A DNA stretch of 64,000 nt from Sphingobacteriales bacterium (GCA_016706405.1 JADJJT010000001.1:995501-1059500), one strand, 5' to 3'. Numbered from the stretch's first letter, positions 27,713 to 38,203 are shown. Program-made: numbers and translations. Notes: generated from the letters alone by a model not told the origin.

Positions 27713-30700
27713 CTAGTCTTTTTTCATAAAACGGGTCGAAGTTGCATCATTGCCGTTTACAATATTTACAAAGTAAATGCCAGCTGCGTAGTTAGTAGCA
27801 TCTAATTTATAAACATTTTTACCACTAACACCTTCAATCAATTTTTTAGTCATTAGCTTACCAGCCACGTCGGTAACAACAAGTTCGGTTATGCTATTGG
27901 TAGGTTGGTTAAAGGTAATATTCACAAAATCGGTAGTAGGGCTTGGACTTACGCTAACCACTTGTAACGACCCAGCCTGACGCATCAAGCTAATTAATCC
28001 AGCGGGGTTGCTTTGGCCGTTAAAGTCGGTTTGAACAAGTTTGTAGTAGCTAATGCCGGCAGGGGCATTTTTATCTAAAAAGCTATACTCGTGCGCCGAG
28101 CTAGTGGTACCGTTACCTTCAACTTTAGCTATTTTGGTAAACTTAACACCATCAGCCGAGCGGAATAAGGTAAAGTAGTCATTATTAATTTCTGTAGCAG
28201 TAGCCCAACGCAATAAATTGCCATTTTCTTGAACCAAGCCATCAAAACTTAACAAAGTAATAGGTGTAACAATACAAGATACTTCCATTACGCCAGAGGC
28301 AGAGCAACCAATAGCATCGGTAACAACCCACGAAATATTGCCACCGAAAGTGGTAATGGTATCAGCAGGATCGCCATCCGGAACCTCAGGAAGCATCAAG
28401 GTATCTAATTCAACTACTTTGCCGCCTTCAATTGTTTCAACAGTTGTTACCCCAGCGATGGTAACCTCAACCGTATAGTTATTTTCTTTACCACCAGTTG
28501 CGGCAATAAATAAGTTAAGGGCACCACTATTATCGTCAAGGCATATATAATCTACCGCTGGAACAACATCGTTGTACCAAGTTACGGGGGTGCCGGGGGC
28601 AACGCCAGTACAAGGATTGGTCAAGTCGGGGCAGCCACTATTATCGGCTGGGCCAACTACCGACGAAATATAGTAGGTAACACCAAAGGCTATTGGGCCA
28701 TCGGCTTGGGTAAATACGCCAGTGGTATTTTGTGCAATAATGCCATCAATTAAGGAGCCAGAACCACTATGCAAAATATAACATTGTACTTCACCTGCAT
28801 CTAACTGCGAGCCAATAGCCTGTACCGAAGCAGTTGCGCCATTACAAAGTTCTAATGCCGGAGGCATATCGCCAGGTGTTGGGTCGCAAGGGATTTCGCA
28901 AGGGCCACCTTCTAACAAGAAAGTACCAGCAGTACATTTCCAGTCATCAGTTATATCTAATACGGTGTTTTTACCATCTTTAAACGGAATTGCCATGCCA
29001 GGGCTAAACTCTAAGGTATCAACAGCCTGCTGGGTATTGCTATCCCATTTAAAGTAGCCGGGGAAACTGGTCATGTAACCACCAAAATTAGCATATTCGG
29101 GGAAGCCACCTGTAATTGTTAAAATAAAGAAGTGGCTACCAGAAACTCCGGGTTTGCAGAACCAAGTATAGGACATTTGAATTTTCTTCAATATTGTAAA
29201 AGTAGCTCCTTCCGAAATATCAAAGCAAGCCAAGTCTTGTTGGGCAGCTATATCGGCAATATTGTCTCCAATATTAATAGTTGGCGGGTTAGCATCAGCA
29301 ATATTAATCGCATACATTATGTATTCACCGTCTTGTGGAGTAGGTAATTCCTTTTTATTATTGCTCACCGAAATAATGTTACCATCGGTGTCGGTAATAA
29401 CAAATATTTGGGTAAAACCAGCACTACCATTAAAGCCAACGGCTTTGGGTTTTAATATTGCTGCAATTGCGCCGTCATCGGGGTGGCAATAGATTGGCTG
29501 TATTTGTAAATCTCCAGCTGCGGCTTCGCAATCACTAGCTATTATGGTTAGTGTAGAAGCAGCAGTACCACCTTTTCCATCTGAAATGGTATAGTTAAGT
29601 ACTATTACATCGCCCACAACAAAGCCCGCTGCAGGTGTAAAGGTTGTTGAGCCATTTGCATTGAAAGATATAGTTCCTTTTGAAACATCAGGAGAATCAA
29701 TGCCGGTCATTATTAACACATCTCCATCCGGATCACTGTCGTTGGTTAAAACGTTAATTGTCGCACCAGCGCCCAAGTAATAAACATTTATTAAATCGGG
29801 CAAGGCAATTGGTGGATTATTGGGGCCGCCAGTACAAGAAGCAACAGATACACACCATGCTTGGCCGCTAAAGTCATAGCAAAGTGCAATTCCGGTCAAA
29901 GCCTCTAAGTTGGGTATTGCACCTTGTATTTGAGTTAGAGTGGTCAAGCCTGAACCGATTGCAAAAGAAATCAAATCCTGCAATGTGTGGTTGCCTGGGC
30001 CCAACAAAGCGTCGGACACCATATCAATATTGGTATTATCATATGCAATTCCGGTAAAGCAGTAATTGCCTGAACCAGCACCAGTAAAGTCATAGCTGCC
30101 ATTAGCACTAACACCTACCACTACATCATTATTAGTTACAATATACGCATAATCAGGTGTTCCTTCAAAAATACCCGAAGGTTGAACAGCAAAACCTGTT
30201 GCCGCACCCGATACATTATCGGCTGCGTTTGCACTATCATTACAAATATCGGTATCGGCTGGGCCAGTAGGTACGCCAGCGTCGGCGGCACAAGTAACGT
30301 CACCAGGGCAAGCGTCGTAGCTTACTGTATAATCGGCAGTTGCGCAAGGATTACCAGCTATACTCGAGGTTACAGTTAATATGGTAGCTCCGTTAGTGCT
30401 TCCAGGGGCTAATGGACCAAAAGTTGCTGGGCTAACAACATCGCCAGGGCAAGCCACAACAATTTCGTAGTTACATGTTAAATCTGTCAAATTGATGGTT
30501 GGGGCTTGAGGTTCGGGATATGCTACATAGTTTACCGAGCCGGCAGCCAAGTTCACGCTACCATCAACAAGACATGATACAGTTGCACTAAAGCTAAATG
30601 TAACAGCACCGCAACTTGTATTTCCGGGAATAGTAACCACAGAACCAGCAATAGTAGCAGTAGGTCCAGCAGTTTGTATCCAAGTAACAGTGGCGTTTGC

Positions 30701-33700
30701 CGAGCCATCTCCGGATACATCAACAGAAGGCAGGTTAATTGTATTGCCTGCAGCATCGCTACAAATATCGGTACTACCACTTACTGGAGTAACGTCTCCG
30801 GCATTGGGGCAATCATTACCACCAGGACATGCTGGGCGTTTTACATTGAAAATAAGTGCCGAACAACCATCGTTACCAACAGCAATGGATACCGTTTGTG
30901 ATGGCGTTCCAGGTACTTGGTCATCAATACTGTTCGGTGTTAATACATCCTCGGGGCACGCAGGCGTAAGTTTGTAGCTACAAGTTAAATCATTTAGTAT
31001 AATAGATGGCGCTTTAGGTACAGGCCATACTGTATAATTAGCCGTACCCCCACTTAAACTAACTGTTGCATCGTCTGTACAGCCAATATTTAAAACAAAG
31101 CTATAGTTAATTGGACTACAAGTGCTATTTGCTTTTAGTTTAACCGACGGAGTAGCGCCAGCAGGAACACTTACCGATGGGCCACTATTTTGTACCCATG
31201 TATAAGTAGCATTTGCACCAAAACTACCACCTACTGAGGCGGCGGGTAAACTTACTGTAATATTGGTTAAGCAGAAAGATTGGCTATCAGATGCAACTGT
31301 AACGTCATCTTGCGTTGGGCATTCGATAATCTCAACATCACAAGCTGGTACAACTACATCAAATGTAGCAGTACAATTGCCGTTCGAAACCTCAAGAGAA
31401 ACATTTGTTTCAGGGTCTCCCAACGCTTTATTATCTATGGTTGCCGGAGTGGTCACATCATTGGGGCAATTAACTACAATACCGTAAGTACAAGTATTGT
31501 CTAATTTAACAACAGTAGGTGCTTGTGGAATTGGATTTATAGTATAGGTTGCTGTGCCACCGTCAATCACTAATCCGGTATTGTCAGTACAGCTAACTAT
31601 GCAGTCGAAAGTATATGTTATTGGGTCGCACGTAGTGTTATCTGGTATCATAACTGTTGGCTCTTGACCTTGTGGCACTGAAACAGCAGGGCCAGATGTT
31701 TGAACCCATGTAACAGTTGCTTGTGCCGCATTGGGGCCGCCAATACCAACTAATGGAAGCGTAGCTTCTAATGGAAGCGCAGCGTCGACACCACCGCCAC
31801 AATCAGCAGCCAACGGATCAATTGCAGGCGTAATATCGGCAGCTACGGGGCAGGTATTTACCAATTCGGGGCAAGCTGGCACATTTACAGTAAAGTCAAC
31901 GGCTGCGCAGGCAGCATTACTTACAGTTAAGTTTGTTGTTGAAGCGGGCGTATCTGCTGGTGCGTTTGGAACAGAACCACCTATTACATCACCGGGGCAG
32001 GCTGCTGTTACACTATAAGTACAAAAGCCGTCCGAATCTTGTCCGGATAAACTTACCGTAGGTGCTTGTGGGTCAGGATAAACAACTACTGTAGTGCTGC
32101 CACCATTTAAATTTACAGCACCATCATTGGTACAACCTATTGTAACAGCAAAGGTTAAGGTTACAGGATTGCATCCGGATACAGCAGCAAACTGAACATC
32201 GGTTGTTGCCGCATTGGGCGATACTATTGTAGCAGTAGGGCCGGCAGTTTGGGTCCAAGCAAAAGTAGCAAAACCTGCATTAGGACCGCCTACAGTTACA
32301 CTTGGCAAAGTAGCTGTACCTGCCGAAGAGCAAACGTTTTGACTTCCGGATGTTTGGGTTACGTTGCCTTGTGTTGGGCAGGGCAGTGGTGCGGCGGGGC
32401 AATCTTCTAAGGGCAAAATAAAGGCTACTGCGGCACAACCTGTATTGGCAACCGTAACATCAAAAGTATTACCTGTTGAGCCAGGGGCAGTTGCGGGTAC
32501 GCTGTTAGGGGTTAAAATATCGCCGGGGCAGTTAGGTGTAAGGCTATAGTCGCAATTATCGTTAAGACGTGTAACTGTGGGGGCATTAGGTGTTGGATAC
32601 AAAGTATAAGTGGCAGTTCCGCCGTTTAATAATACGTTTGCATCTTGTGTGCAACCAACGTCTAATTTAAACACATAAGTTTGTGCGTTACAATTAGTAG
32701 TGTTATTGGGAATTGTAACGGTTGGCGTATTGCCAGCAGGAACGTTTACGGCTCCGGGGCCACTTTGCAGTTTCCATTTAAACGTAGCATTTGCACCAAA
32801 GGCACCACCTATTGCGTTAGGGGCAGGCAAGGTTACCGAAACACCGCCCACTTGCGTACACAAATTCTCGGTATAGGCTAAGGGGGTTACATCGCCTTGC
32901 GAGGGGCAACTTGCAGCACAAGCAGGTATATTAACTGTAAATATGTTAATTAGCGGGCAACCTGCATTCGATACAGAAACATCGGTAGTTGAAGCAGGCG
33001 AGCCAGGTCCTTTATTGGCTATTGTATTTGGGTTTAATACGTCGCCAGCACAAGCAGGAGTTAGTATATAGGTGCAGTTTCCGTTGGGGTCGTTACCCGT
33101 AGCGGTTACGGTGGGGGCATTTACTGTTGGGTAAACCGAGTAAGTTGCTGTACCTCCGTTAAGCGCAACATTGGCATCTTGGGTACAACCTACCGTCAAT
33201 GCAAATTGATAAGCCTCTGCTCCACAAGAAGTTTTTTGGCCTAAAGTAACCGTTGGAGTTTGGCCTGGTGCAATAGTGCCTACGCTGGGGCCGCCTACTT
33301 GTGTCCAAGTAAAAGTAGGTTGTGCGCCGCACTCATCGGCAGGCGGTAAAACAAGGGCAGGCAGTGTAATTGTATTGCCATTAACTGCATCGTTACATAG
33401 GTTTTGAGCAAGTGCTATGGGCGTGCCTACATTAGTTGGGCATTGCGGAACTGGTAGGGTATTTAAACCAACCGCACTTGAAATATTGTGTTGGGGAGTA
33501 TTATCGTTTTTATTGAATAAGGTTTCGCCACCACCCAATAAAAAATTAAGACCCATTGGGATAGTATTGTTAATAATATCAAAACTAAACGAGCCCATGG
33601 TTAGCCAAGTTGCTGTAACCATTGGGCAGCCTTGGTTGGGTATTTGCATGTTTGTTGTTAAGTTACCCAAACCGCTAATATTGTCTGAGGTAAAGGCAGG

Positions 33701-34018
33701 TGCAAAATAGGGTGCTGCTGCGCCGCCAAATGCACATTTGTTTTTGTCGTCAAATAATGCCGATGTATAAGCAGGCGCAGTAATTGAGGCTGGGTCAAAC
33801 TCAAAAAATACCGTGTGAGCACCAATGGCAAATTGTTCGGCAGTAATTGCCGACCGAATTTGCAAGTCCATTGTAATTTTGCCGCCGTTTACCGCAATAT
33901 TGCAAAAACGCAAGTCGGCCAAACCAACCTCAACGGTTGTTTGAGCTTTACCGCTTAATGCCGTTACCATAGCAATAACCAGCATCATTAGCAGTTTGTA
34001 TGTAATTCTTAAACTCAT
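27713..34018 (-). CDS. giant repeat-built secreted protein with T9SS sorting domain
   Basis: 2101 residues. Signal peptide to about 26; a cohesin-like beta domain to ~190 (VGLADLRFCNIAVNGGKITM); then six tandem modules of ~175 residues, each starting CPxxxDVT, with an Ig/PKD-like half (TWxQxxGPxxxxP) and a second half ending NxGCxxxxFxVxxPAC. Next come a partial module, a tandem-95-type domain (PIALPDLINVYYLGAG, NDSDPDGD), a region with FN3-like FDGLVQENGNLLRWATATE, and a type A T9SS sorting domain (VVSVSPSPTTDFVNITF, YAAGIYFVNIVNG). Surface structural or adhesive role inferred; no catalytic motif seen. A TCCGGA-stem terminator follows. Confidence 0.85.
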   Translation of the reverse strand: MSLRITYKLLMMLVIAMVTALSGKAQTTVEVGLADLRFCNIAVNGGKITMDLQIRSAITAEQFAIGAHTVFFEFDPASITAPAYTSALFDDKNKCAFGGAAAPYFAPAFTSDNISGLGNLTTNMQIPNQGCPMVTATWLTMGSFSFDIINNTIPMGLNFLLGGGETLFNKNDNTPQHNISSAVGLNTLPVPQCPTNVGTPIALAQNLCNDAVNGNTITLPALVLPPADECGAQPTFTWTQVGGPSVGTIAPGQTPTVTLGQKTSCGAEAYQFALTVGCTQDANVALNGGTATYSVYPTVNAPTVTATGNDPNGNCTYILTPACAGDVLNPNTIANKGPGSPASTTDVSVSNAGCPLINIFTVNIPACAASCPSQGDVTPLAYTENLCTQVGGVSVTLPAPNAIGGAFGANATFKWKLQSGPGAVNVPAGNTPTVTIPNNTTNCNAQTYVFKLDVGCTQDANVLLNGGTATYTLYPTPNAPTVTRLNDNCDYSLTPNCPGDILTPNSVPATAPGSTGNTFDVTVANTGCAAVAFILPLEDCPAAPLPCPTQGNVTQTSGSQNVCSSAGTATLPSVTVGGPNAGFATFAWTQTAGPTATIVSPNAATTDVQFAAVSGCNPVTLTFAVTIGCTNDGAVNLNGGSTTVVVYPDPQAPTVSLSGQDSDGFCTYSVTAACPGDVIGGSVPNAPADTPASTTNLTVSNAACAAVDFTVNVPACPELVNTCPVAADITPAIDPLAADCGGGVDAALPLEATLPLVGIGGPNAAQATVTWVQTSGPAVSVPQGQEPTVMIPDNTTCDPITYTFDCIVSCTDNTGLVIDGGTATYTINPIPQAPTVVKLDNTCTYGIVVNCPNDVTTPATIDNKALGDPETNVSLEVSNGNCTATFDVVVPACDVEIIECPTQDDVTVASDSQSFCLTNITVSLPAASVGGSFGANATYTWVQNSGPSVSVPAGATPSVKLKANSTCSPINYSFVLNIGCTDDATVSLSGGTANYTVWPVPKAPSIILNDLTCSYKLTPACPEDVLTPNSIDDQVPGTPSQTVSIAVGNDGCSALIFNVKRPACPGGNDCPNAGDVTPVSGSTDICSDAAGNTINLPSVDVSGDGSANATVTWIQTAGPTATIAGSVVTIPGNTSCGAVTFSFSATVSCLVDGSVNLAAGSVNYVAYPEPQAPTINLTDLTCNYEIVVACPGDVVSPATFGPLAPGSTNGATILTVTSSIAGNPCATADYTVSYDACPGDVTCAADAGVPTGPADTDICNDSANAADNVSGAATGFAVQPSGIFEGTPDYAYIVTNNDVVVGVSANGSYDFTGAGSGNYCFTGIAYDNTNIDMVSDALLGPGNHTLQDLISFAIGSGLTTLTQIQGAIPNLEALTGIALCYDFSGQAWCVSVASCTGGPNNPPIALPDLINVYYLGAGATINVLTNDSDPDGDVLIMTGIDSPDVSKGTISFNANGSTTFTPAAGFVVGDVIVLNYTISDGKGGTAASTLTIIASDCEAAAGDLQIQPIYCHPDDGAIAAILKPKAVGFNGSAGFTQIFVITDTDGNIISVSNNKKELPTPQDGEYIMYAINIADANPPTINIGDNIADIAAQQDLACFDISEGATFTILKKIQMSYTWFCKPGVSGSHFFILTITGGFPEYANFGGYMTSFPGYFKWDSNTQQAVDTLEFSPGMAIPFKDGKNTVLDITDDWKCTAGTFLLEGGPCEIPCDPTPGDMPPALELCNGATASVQAIGSQLDAGEVQCYILHSGSGSLIDGIIAQNTTGVFTQADGPIAFGVTYYISSVVGPADNSGCPDLTNPCTGVAPGTPVTWYNDVVPAVDYICLDDNSGALNLFIAATGGKENNYTVEVTIAGVTTVETIEGGKVVELDTLMLPEVPDGDPADTITTFGGNISWVVTDAIGCSASGVMEVSCIVTPITLLSFDGLVQENGNLLRWATATEINNDYFTLFRSADGVKFTKIAKVEGNGTTSSAHEYSFLDKNAPAGISYYKLVQTDFNGQSNPAGLISLMRQAGSLQVVSVSPSPTTDFVNITFNQPTNSITELVVTDVAGKLMTKKLIEGVSGKNVYKLDATNYAAGIYFVNIVNGNDATSTRFMKKD
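30290..33440 (-). repeat. six tandem coding repeats of about 525 bp
   Basis: Starts of the CPxx(Q/A)DVT-type motif fall near 33437, 32900, 32378, 31847, 31315, 30804, with a seventh partial start near 30290, giving a spacing of 510-540 bp. The copies have diverged clearly at the protein level, with Asn/Ala/Gly-Gly-Thr-Ala-Thr-Tyr cores kept, so this is old duplication rather than recent amplification. Confidence 0.8.
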
Positions 34019-34348
34019 GATAGAAAGTTTTATTTTAAATAATTATTTATCTTGGATTGGTTTTCAAATAGCGGGGTAAAATTAGGTAATTGCGCTCGAA
34101 AAGTACGCACAAAAATTAAATTTACCAAAAAAATAGTTAAAATTACTGCATTTTTTTTCTAAAATTCGTAAAGCTTTGACCTTTTATTGACATTTGTACT
34201 CATTTGTTAGTAATTAGTTACCTAAAATAAGAGATAGAAAATAAAAAAGCTATCAATTCTATATAATATAAAAGCTAATTTAAATTAAAATCTTATGCTT
34301 TATTTTTGTTGGAAAAAATAATAAAATTAAAAATACATTAAAAGCGGA
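34019..34348. other. intergenic stretch, 330 bp
   Basis: Lies upstream of the 2101-residue gene and downstream of the CxxCH protein gene. Very AT-rich. No open frame, hairpin terminator or convincing promoter pair recognised. Confidence 0.4.
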
Positions 34349-35851
34349 CTAATACCTAAGTACTGCCGGAGCAATCCATCCGGAGTTGGGTTTGTATTTA
34401 TTAAAATCTGCTACTGTTACAGCTTTATCTAATGTTATATCACTTTTTATATACAGGTTCAATTTAGATGCATCAAGTTGGTATATATTAAAATCGCTTA
34501 CCGTAATAGTTCCTTTTGCATCTATATCGCCACCACGCATACCCCAAACATCGGTATCAATTTGTGTTAATTGGTTTGTACCCATGGCTTGTTCTGTTCC
34601 GATTGTAAAATTGTAAACAGCAGTATTTAAAGTTAAATTGTGGGCTACTTCGCTGATAATTGGCAAATGGTTCCGATGCCTAATAACCATAAAATAGTCG
34701 CCTATTATTAAATTATTGCCCATTAGCACACCTTCGTTATTATCTAAGTCAAGTATCATGCCATCATCTCGCAAAAGAGCTGCCTTTTGTGAGGCTAGGC
34801 TTGTGTCATTTTTATATCGCAACTCAATTAGCACCCAATCTACAATATTTGGGGCAAATGAAGTAACCATTTCTGTTCCGGCATAGTTCCAAGGGGCGCC
34901 TGAATATGGCTGACTTAATGGCAACAAATTAGCTTGTTGCAGTTTTGTGTTCATTAATCCGGCGGCATAAGCACCTTCTAAAAATACTTTTGCTTTAAAT
35001 ACCGGGTTGTACGGCACTACTTGAATATTAACCGTTGTGGTATCGCACACTTGCGGTATATTGTTGTCGCATACGAGGATACAAAATTGGTCGGTACCTA
35101 AAAATCCGGATGCGGGTGTATAGGTAAAGCAACCAAACCCCGAGGCGGCATCAATATTTACTGTGCCATTATTGCTTGTAGTAGTTGTTGTTGTACCATC
35201 ACAAAAAATAGTATTTACCAAAACTCCTTGTAGTTCATTGGTAGGCACGCATTGGGCTGTACTCGTATTAAGGCCGGTAACATAGCTATAAGTATCGGGC
35301 CCGGGCAGCATTATTTCGGTTATAGTTTTTGACTTTGTATAGCCGCCATCGCCAGTTGAACTATCATTATTGTTTGCGGCAACCCCGCCTACATAAAAAG
35401 TTACGGTGCCCGTGCCTTCGGGGGGTGCTATCCATTGAAAATTAAAGGTGTGGGGGCTTGTGCCAACTGGGGCATCTTGGTGTGCTATATAGCTGCCACT
35501 ACCAATTACCTGTGTATTTGACCCTGTGGCTACCCAAGTTCCTACGGGCTTTTTAGCGGCATCAAAACAAATCATTTCAAAACCAAAACGCACCATTGTT
35601 GTGCTGGTAACAGTTACTTGCATTTCGTAGGTTTGGCCGGCCACGTAATGTGTATCACCGTTTCCAAATGTAATGCTAACCGAGCCACCGGCCCCACCGT
35701 CGTGGCATTCACTGCATTTACTATGTCCGGGTGCTCCTGTTTTTTTAAGCGGTGGCGTTGCCGATTTTGTATGGGCTATATTGTCATCGTTTAGTACCCA
35801 GATTAAACTTGCAAAAACGGTAATTGCTAAAATTAGTAATTTTTTAGCCAT
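34349..35851 (-). CDS. secreted choice-of-anchor-V-like protein with one CxxCH motif
   Basis: 500 residues. An N-terminal hydrophobic segment (LLILAITVFASLIWVL) is followed by KCSECH (Cys46, Cys49, His50), a possible single c-type haem site. Next comes a reeler/choice-of-anchor-V-type beta domain (VSITFGNGDTHYVAGQTYEM), an Ig-like domain (FTYTPASGFLGTDQFCILV) and a C-terminal dockerin-like region (GGDIDAKGTITVSDFN, then DITLDKAVTVADFNKY) with two Asp-rich loops. No typical T9SS tail is visible. Function unknown; anchoring or redox roles are guesses. Confidence 0.6.
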   Translation of the reverse strand: MAKKLLILAITVFASLIWVLNDDNIAHTKSATPPLKKTGAPGHSKCSECHDGGAGGSVSITFGNGDTHYVAGQTYEMQVTVTSTTMVRFGFEMICFDAAKKPVGTWVATGSNTQVIGSGSYIAHQDAPVGTSPHTFNFQWIAPPEGTGTVTFYVGGVAANNNDSSTGDGGYTKSKTITEIMLPGPDTYSYVTGLNTSTAQCVPTNELQGVLVNTIFCDGTTTTTTSNNGTVNIDAASGFGCFTYTPASGFLGTDQFCILVCDNNIPQVCDTTTVNIQVVPYNPVFKAKVFLEGAYAAGLMNTKLQQANLLPLSQPYSGAPWNYAGTEMVTSFAPNIVDWVLIELRYKNDTSLASQKAALLRDDGMILDLDNNEGVLMGNNLIIGDYFMVIRHRNHLPIISEVAHNLTLNTAVYNFTIGTEQAMGTNQLTQIDTDVWGMRGGDIDAKGTITVSDFNIYQLDASKLNLYIKSDITLDKAVTVADFNKYKPNSGWIAPAVLRY

Positions 35852-35941
35852 ATATTTAGTAATTCAAATTTCAAAAAATTAATTAATAGATTAAATGTAT
35901 TGTTAAGTAAGGTATTTCTTTCAATAAGGAACAAAAATATG

Positions 35942-36739
35942 TTATTTACGCCAATTTTTAGTAATTGTGGCTAATAATATTCCGGATGCGACAGTTGCAT
36001 TTAACGATTCGGCCTTGCCATAGCCTTGGATAGTAACGGTTTTTGTTACTAATGGTTGTGTTTCGAGGCGTATTCCGTGGGCTTCACTTCCAATAGTCAT
36101 TAATCCGGATGTTGGAAAATTTTCTTCAAAAATATTTGTTCCGGATAAAAAAGCTCCATAGACAGGTAAGTGTGGATTTTCCAACACAATATCTTTTAAA
36201 GGGGCATAAATAACTTGGGTTCTAAAAATACTACCCATTGTTGCCTGTACGGTTTTAGGGTTGTAAAGGTCGGCACAGTCGCTTGAGGCATAAATATTTT
36301 TAACGCCAAACCAATCGGCGGTGCGTATAATGGTACCCAAATTGCCCGGGTCGTTAATACCATCAAGCAACAATGCCCAGGTTTGAGCTTTAAGCGGCAA
36401 TTGATAAGAACTTGTTTGCGGCGTAGGCAAAAATTGGGCTGCGGCCATAATTGGTGGGGGCGTTATGGTTGGGCAAATTTGGGCCATTTGGCGTTCGGTT
36501 ACCGGCGTAATGGTTAGGCTGCTACTGGCAATTTTATTATTAGTGTGAAGGGTAAAATAGTTATCGTTATTTTGTAGCCAAGTATCCTGAGCATAAATTT
36601 CTACCACCAAATTTGGGGCGTTTGTTAGCAGTTCGGCAACCAACTTCTCGCCCGACAGTAAAAAAACTCGTTCCTTACATCTATGCTTTTTTTGATGCAA
36701 ACTGCATAGCCATTTAATAGTATTTTTGCTTAATGCCAT
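35942..36739 (-). CDS. TrmH/SpoU-family RNA 2'-O-methyltransferase
   Basis: 265 residues. The N-terminal part resembles the substrate-binding L30e-like domain (HRCKERVFLLSGEKLVAELL). The C-terminal SPOUT domain has the three motifs: LLLDGINDPGNLGTIIRTAD, MTIGSEAHGI and VTIQGYGKAESLNATVASGI, the last forming the knot that binds SAM. The target (tRNA or 23S rRNA) cannot be told. Usual length for the family. Confidence 0.9.
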   Translation of the reverse strand: MALSKNTIKWLCSLHQKKHRCKERVFLLSGEKLVAELLTNAPNLVVEIYAQDTWLQNNDNYFTLHTNNKIASSSLTITPVTERQMAQICPTITPPPIMAAAQFLPTPQTSSYQLPLKAQTWALLLDGINDPGNLGTIIRTADWFGVKNIYASSDCADLYNPKTVQATMGSIFRTQVIYAPLKDIVLENPHLPVYGAFLSGTNIFEENFPTSGLMTIGSEAHGIRLETQPLVTKTVTIQGYGKAESLNATVASGILLATITKNWRK

Positions 36740-36901
36740 TGTTAGATGTTTGGCTTGTAATTGGCAGGTTTGATAGCGTTTTACCCAACGCTTTTAAACA
36801 ACATTACAGTTATTCTTCTTTAAATAGTTTGTTAATTAGTTTTCCGGAACAAATAAATACAAACATCTTTGTAACGGGGAACAAAAAAATTAATTTTAAT
36901 T

Positions 36902-38203
36902 TTAGCCCTTTTTGCCAGCTTGTTCTGCTATATTGGTTATTGCTGTTGCTAATTTATCTAAATCGCGGGGGGTTGTATAAACATGTGGTGTTATACGTAC
37001 GCCGCTAATATTGTGCCAAACAATAGCTACGGCATGAATTTTATATTTGTCCCAAAGTTGGGTATCAATTTCGGCGGGGGTTAGCCCGTTAATACTAAAA
37101 TTTGCAATGGCGCACGAGTAGGCATTTTTAAGCGAAGTATTTAGCTTAACATTAGGTAGGTTTGCCACTTTGTTGCACCAATAATTTTTTAAATAGCGCA
37201 ATCTTTCTTCTTTTCGTTGGCTGCCAATTAATAAATGGTAATCAACTGCCGCACCAATTGCCATTTCGCTGGCCATAGAGCGTGTACCGAGCGATTCAAA
37301 TTTGCGAATATCGTCTCCATCTGGTTTATCGTTTGATAATAATGCCCATACGTTTTTAATTTTTTCTTTCCGGATATACATTAAACCACTGCCAAAGGGC
37401 GCACAAAGCCATTTATGTAAACTGGTTGCAAAATAATCGCAATTTAAATCCGGAATTTTATAATCAATATGGGCAAAACTGTGCGCACCGTCGCAAAGCA
37501 CTTCAATTCCTTTTTCGTGGGCAATTTTGGCAATTTTAGCGACTGGTAAAATTTGCCCTACCCAATTAATTATATGTGTAACATGGGCTATCCGGGTTTT
37601 TTTGGTAAAGGCATTTGCATAAGCCTCAACAATGGTTTCGTCGTTTTCTATTGGCAAATTAAAATCGAGCCATACTAATTTAATGCCATCGCGTTTTTCG
37701 CGTTGTTTCCAAGCGTTTATCATATTTGGGTAGTCTTGTTTGGTTAGCACTACCTCGTCTCCGGCTTTTAGGTTGAGGCCAAAAATAATTGAGTTAAGCC
37801 CTTCGGTACTGTTTCTGTTGATGGCAATTTCTTCGGGGCTACATCCCGATAAACTTGCCAATTTTTCGCGCAGCGGTTCGCGGCCTGCATCTAAAACACG
37901 CCACATGTAATACGAGGGGGCTTCGTTACAATATTGGTAGTAGCGCATGTGCGCCTCTTGAACAGGTTTAGGCTGTGGGCTAACTCCGCCGTTGTTTAGG
38001 TTAATTACGTTAGGCGAGGTGGTGAACGACTGCCGCACCATTTCCCAAAAATCCTCGTCTGTTGTAGCTTGAGCAGGGGGTAAAAGGGCATTTTTTAGCG
38101 CAGCATTGGCAAGGGTCTCGGCCTCGAGTTGGTTCCAAATGCTACCGACTGCTAAGGCGGTGGCTGATTTTTGCAAAAATTTGCGACGCGATAACGATGA
38201 CAT
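36902..38203 (-). CDS. class V aminotransferase (isopenicillin-N epimerase-like) with a Tat-type signal
   Basis: 433 residues. The N-terminus carries a twin-arginine motif (SRRKFLQKS, Arg6-Arg7) and a hydrophobic stretch, so the folded, cofactor-loaded enzyme may be exported. The PLP-binding lysine is Lys264 in FATSLHKWLCAP; DGAHSFAHIDY supplies the cofactor Asp. Closest to the CefD/NifS-like group of fold-I enzymes; the reaction is unknown. It is the first minus-strand gene after the tRNA. Confidence 0.82.
   Translation of the reverse strand: MSSLSRRKFLQKSATALAVGSIWNQLEAETLANAALKNALLPPAQATTDEDFWEMVRQSFTTSPNVINLNNGGVSPQPKPVQEAHMRYYQYCNEAPSYYMWRVLDAGREPLREKLASLSGCSPEEIAINRNSTEGLNSIIFGLNLKAGDEVVLTKQDYPNMINAWKQREKRDGIKLVWLDFNLPIENDETIVEAYANAFTKKTRIAHVTHIINWVGQILPVAKIAKIAHEKGIEVLCDGAHSFAHIDYKIPDLNCDYFATSLHKWLCAPFGSGLMYIRKEKIKNVWALLSNDKPDGDDIRKFESLGTRSMASEMAIGAAVDYHLLIGSQRKEERLRYLKNYWCNKVANLPNVKLNTSLKNAYSCAIANFSINGLTPAEIDTQLWDKYKIHAVAIVWHNISGVRITPHVYTTPRDLDKLATAITNIAEQAGKKG

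Noticed and set aside
30290..33440. Possible CRISPR-like array from regular spacing
   Set aside because: Repeats are ~525 bp, diverged and in frame within one protein; no short direct repeats or spacers.
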